From the NCBI GenBank assembly GCA_964429355.1, contig CAYSCH010000449.1:1-7199 (forward strand): a DNA stretch of 7,199 nucleotides, read 5' to 3'. Made by a program: the position numbers and the translations under genes. The DNA is from JAAYAY01 sp964429355 (lineage in GTDB: Bacteria > Planctomycetota > Planctomycetia > Pirellulales > Thermoguttaceae). The notes under the pieces are model-generated. The model searched no databases, was not told where the DNA came from, and saw only the letters and a program-made list of their open reading frames with translations. Positions 5,736 to 7,199 of the stretch are shown one piece after another (the stretch's first letter is position 1; each line of letters opens with the position of its first letter).

Positions 5736-6089
5736 CTAGGCGTAGAAGGATTCACGGGCGAACTCGAGGTCTCCATAGATATCGAGGATTTTGGCAAGAC
5801 CGACGAGCGCAATGACGTCGGCGGCGGGTCCGGAGATCGACGCCAATTTTACGGTGCCGCCTTTACGGCGCAGTTTTGTCTGCAGCGAGACCAGACGTCC
5901 GATGCCCATGCTCGAGAGGCTGTCGAGGTATCGGCAATCGATGATGATCTTGGCCCTGCCCGCGTCGAGGTGTTTTTGGATCTCGCGATCGAACTCGTCG
6001 GTCGTGGTTGAATCGAGACTGCCGCGGAGGAGGACGGCGAGGATGTCGCCGTCGATGATCCGGGCGTCGAAGAAGGGATCTTGGGTCAT
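5736..6089 (-). CDS. STAS-domain protein, anti-sigma factor antagonist-like
   Basis: The 117 residues are a single STAS domain, the fold of SpoIIAA and RsbV. Those proteins bind an anti-sigma kinase in their unphosphorylated form and free a sigma factor. Visible parts are the early strand ILAVLLRGSLDSTTTDEF (16-33), the central strand AKIIIDCRYLDSLSSMGIG (46-64) and the later KGGTVKLASISGPAADVI (76-93). The phosphoacceptor loop reads LSSMGIG where SpoIIAA has DSSGLG; Ser60 aligns with the phosphorylated serine and Ser59 replaces the usual preceding Asp. There are no membrane segments, so it is not a SulP-type transporter tail. No anti-sigma kinase or PP2C phosphatase gene is adjacent; the next gene downstream is the Ycf46-like ATPase. 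The ATG at 6089 is supported by a GGAGA ribosome site eight bases upstream. A role in stress, polarity or other partner-switching control is possible but not shown. Confidence 0.88.
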   Translation of the reverse strand: MTQDPFFDARIIDGDILAVLLRGSLDSTTTDEFDREIQKHLDAGRAKIIIDCRYLDSLSSMGIGRLVSLQTKLRRKGGTVKLASISGPAADVIALVGLAKILDIYGDLEFARESFYA

Positions 6090-6097
6090 GCAGCATT

Positions 6098-6102
6098 TCT
6101 CC
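6098..6102 (-). promoter_or_regulatory. Ribosome binding site of the STAS gene
   Basis: The minus strand reads GGAGA here, eight bases before the ATG at 6089. It is the clearest Shine-Dalgarno sequence in the window and fixes the STAS start. An out-of-frame ATG lies between the site and the true start. Confidence 0.7.
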
Positions 6103-6126
6103 GTTAGGGTCGGAAGGCATTATGGC

Positions 6127-6154
6127 GGAAGAGGGGGGTGGGGGGAAGAAGAGA
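6127..6154. other. Purine-rich tract with G6-T-G6 core in the STAS leader
   Basis: On the + strand, 6127-6154 is all purine except one T at 6139, with G runs at 6133-6138 and 6140-6145. The transcript for STAS would carry the C-rich complement about 40 bases upstream of the start codon. Such a mirror-like purine tract can form unusual DNA structure, but there are not four separated G runs for a standard G-quadruplex. A role is not evident. Confidence 0.5.
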
Positions 6155-6169
6155 TTTGAGATTTTGGAG

Positions 6170-6228
6170 CTGACAAGAGCGCCGATCGTGCCCACCCATG
6201 CCGGTGGGGGACTGCTACCTTTTGTCAG
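6170..6228. repeat. Nested inverted repeat between ldhA and the STAS gene
   Basis: Outer arms CTGACAAGAG (6170-6179) and CTTTTGTCAG (6219-6228) pair over ten positions: nine Watson-Crick plus one that is G-U if transcribed from the + strand but C-A from the minus strand. Inside them lies a perfect 6-bp hairpin CCCACC (6191-6196) / GGTGGG (6203-6208) with a 6-nt loop, separated from the outer stem by 11 and 10 unpaired bases. It lies in the 179-nt gap after ldhA. No T-run follows in the minus direction, so it is not a classic terminator. It could be a structured RNA, a protein site, or a dispersed repeat. Confidence 0.55.
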
Positions 6229-6257
6229 GGCGACTTGGGGGTGAGGCAGGCGTGTTG

Positions 6258-6279
6258 GGCAGCAGTGACTACTTCTGCC
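6258..6279 (-). terminator. Possible hairpin at the ldhA stop codon (weak terminator candidate)
   Basis: On the minus strand GGCAG, a mismatch, AGT, a 4-nt loop AGTC, then ACT, a mismatch and CTGCC form an interrupted 8-bp stem that contains the ldhA TAG. No T-run follows, so Rho-independent termination is doubtful. It could stabilise the 3' end or be chance. Confidence 0.25.
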
Positions 6280-7199
6280 GGACTTCGCGTTCGGCCAGGA
6301 CTTCGTTGGTGAGCGGCTTGCCGTCTTCGAACTCGCGGATATTGGAGAGGGTGGTCGCAGCAATCTGCCCCAGAGCTTCCCGTGTGAAGAATCCCTGGTG
6401 GGCGGTGATGAGCACGTTGGGAAAAGTCAGCAGCCGGGCGAAGACGTCGTCTTGGATCACGCGTTCGGAGAGGTCCTCGAAGAACAGGCTTTCTTCCTCT
6501 TCGTACACATCCAGGCCCAGAGCGCCGAGACGTTCCGACTTGAGTGCATGGATTGCCGCGCGTGTGTCGATGAGGGCACCGCGGCTGGTGTTGATGAGCA
6601 TGCAGCGCGGCTTGACTTTCTTGAGCCACTCGGCGTTGACGAGGTGATAAGTTTCGGGAGTCAGGGGGCAATGGAGGGTGATCACGTCGGACTCGGCGGC
6701 CAACTGGTCGAGGGAAACGTACTCGGCAAACCGGCGCAATGGATCGTTGGGATAGGGATCGTAGGCGAGAATCCGGCAGCCGAATCCGTGCATGATCTCG
6801 CCAACGATGGTTCCGATCCTGCCGGTGCCGAGGATCCCAATCGTCTTGGAGTGAAGTTCGACCCCCAAGAGGCCCTCGAGGGCCATATTGCCTTCGCGGA
6901 CTCGGGCGTAGGCACGGTGGATCTTTCGGTTCAGGGAGAGGATCATCGCGACAGCATGCTCGGCGACCGCGTGGGGGGAATAGGCGGGCACGCGTACGAC
7001 CTTGATTCCCAGGTCCGCGGCCGTGTGGAGATCCACGTTATTGAAGCCGGCGCATCGCAGGGCGACCAGATCGGTTCCTCCCTCTCGTAGCGACCGCAGC
7101 ACCGGCGCATCGACCCGGTCGTGAACGAAGACGCAGACGACGGGAAAGCCGGCCGCCAGGGGGGCCGTCTGCGAGTTGAGGACAGGCTCGATGAAGGTG
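6269..7199 (-). CDS. ldhA: NAD-dependent D-lactate dehydrogenase (LdhA-type), 5' end outside the window
   Basis: The 309 visible residues belong to the D-isomer-specific 2-hydroxyacid dehydrogenases and follow E. coli LdhA closely, so reduction of pyruvate to D-lactate with NADH is the best prediction. Diagnostic blocks include LVALRCAGFNNVDL, VVRVPAYSPHAVAEHA, the Rossmann motif GILGTGRIG with an Asp at the end of the next strand (AYDPYP, favouring NAD), ITLHCPLTPETYHL, NTSRGALID (catalytic Arg), LDVYEEEESLFFED (catalytic Glu region) and TAHQGFFT (catalytic His). The gene ends with TAG at 6271-6269. The frame stays open to the right edge, and the edge-proximal segment PVVCVFVHDRV still matches the LdhA N-terminal domain. 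Only about 20-30 residues and the start codon are therefore probably missing. A GTG at 7102 is internal, not the start. It precedes STAS on the same strand with a 179-nt structured gap, so read-through is uncertain. It suggests fermentative or redox-balancing ability. Confidence 0.92.
   Translation of the reverse strand, partial: TFIEPVLNSQTAPLAAGFPVVCVFVHDRVDAPVLRSLREGGTDLVALRCAGFNNVDLHTAADLGIKVVRVPAYSPHAVAEHAVAMILSLNRKIHRAYARVREGNMALEGLLGVELHSKTIGILGTGRIGTIVGEIMHGFGCRILAYDPYPNDPLRRFAEYVSLDQLAAESDVITLHCPLTPETYHLVNAEWLKKVKPRCMLINTSRGALIDTRAAIHALKSERLGALGLDVYEEEESLFFEDLSERVIQDDVFARLLTFPNVLITAHQGFFTREALGQIAATTLSNIREFEDGKPLTNEVLAEREVRQK

Noticed and set aside
4207..5739. 510-codon open frame on the + strand opposite the ATPase
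   Set aside because: It is an exact antisense shadow: the minus strand encodes a full AAA+ protein with all motifs, while this product is a low-complexity Gly/Asp/Glu/Val string with no recognisable domain.
6269..7102. GTG at 7102 as the ldhA start
   Set aside because: The frame continues to the window edge with clear LdhA-like sequence, so the gene is cut by the window.

Overview
The window is a GC-rich bacterial chromosomal segment with compact housekeeping and accessory genes on both strands. The gene set suggests Planctomycetota, perhaps a Pirellulales-like lineage. The evidence for that is a Ycf46-like AAA+ ATPase, a lone STAS protein, the C-terminal relic of an unsaturated glucuronyl hydrolase (GH88), and a short 12-bp tandem repeat. 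This is inference from gene content only; no rRNA or other phylogenetic marker is present.

Layout, left to right. Positions 1-105 hold the tail of an unidentified + strand reading frame that enters from outside the window. It converges on a minus-strand GT4 glycosyltransferase (130-1245), which ends in a clear intrinsic terminator whose loop contains the stop codon. Divergent from the glycosyltransferase, a + strand series follows: queA (queuosine biosynthesis, 1511-2557), a 12-bp tandem repeat, a MutT/Nudix-family protein (2698-3306), a gap holding a minus-strand GH88 remnant (3342-3491), and trmL (tRNA wobble 2'-O-methyltransferase, 3662-4153). A minus-strand series then runs leftward from the right edge: ldhA-type D-lactate dehydrogenase (5' end outside the window), a STAS anti-sigma-antagonist-like protein (5736-6089) and a Ycf46-like AAA+ ATPase (4150-5637). 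The ATPase and trmL meet tail to tail with overlapping stop codons.

How the genes relate. QueA and TrmL both modify tRNA position 34, so two wobble-base enzymes lie about 1.1 kb apart on one strand. STAS and the ATPase are adjacent and co-oriented with a 98-nt gap and may be co-transcribed. No anti-sigma kinase or PP2C phosphatase, the usual STAS partners, is visible. The ldhA-to-STAS gap (6090-6268) is the most structured non-coding stretch: it holds a nested inverted repeat, a purine-rich tract and a good ribosome binding site for STAS.

I see no CRISPR array, insertion sequence, tRNA, rRNA, phage module or recognisable new multi-gene system. The most interesting items are the STAS/Ycf46 pairing, the GH88 relic, the 12-bp repeat and the nested inverted repeat. 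Long open frames antisense to queA, the Nudix gene and the ATPase are best read as codon-bias shadows.
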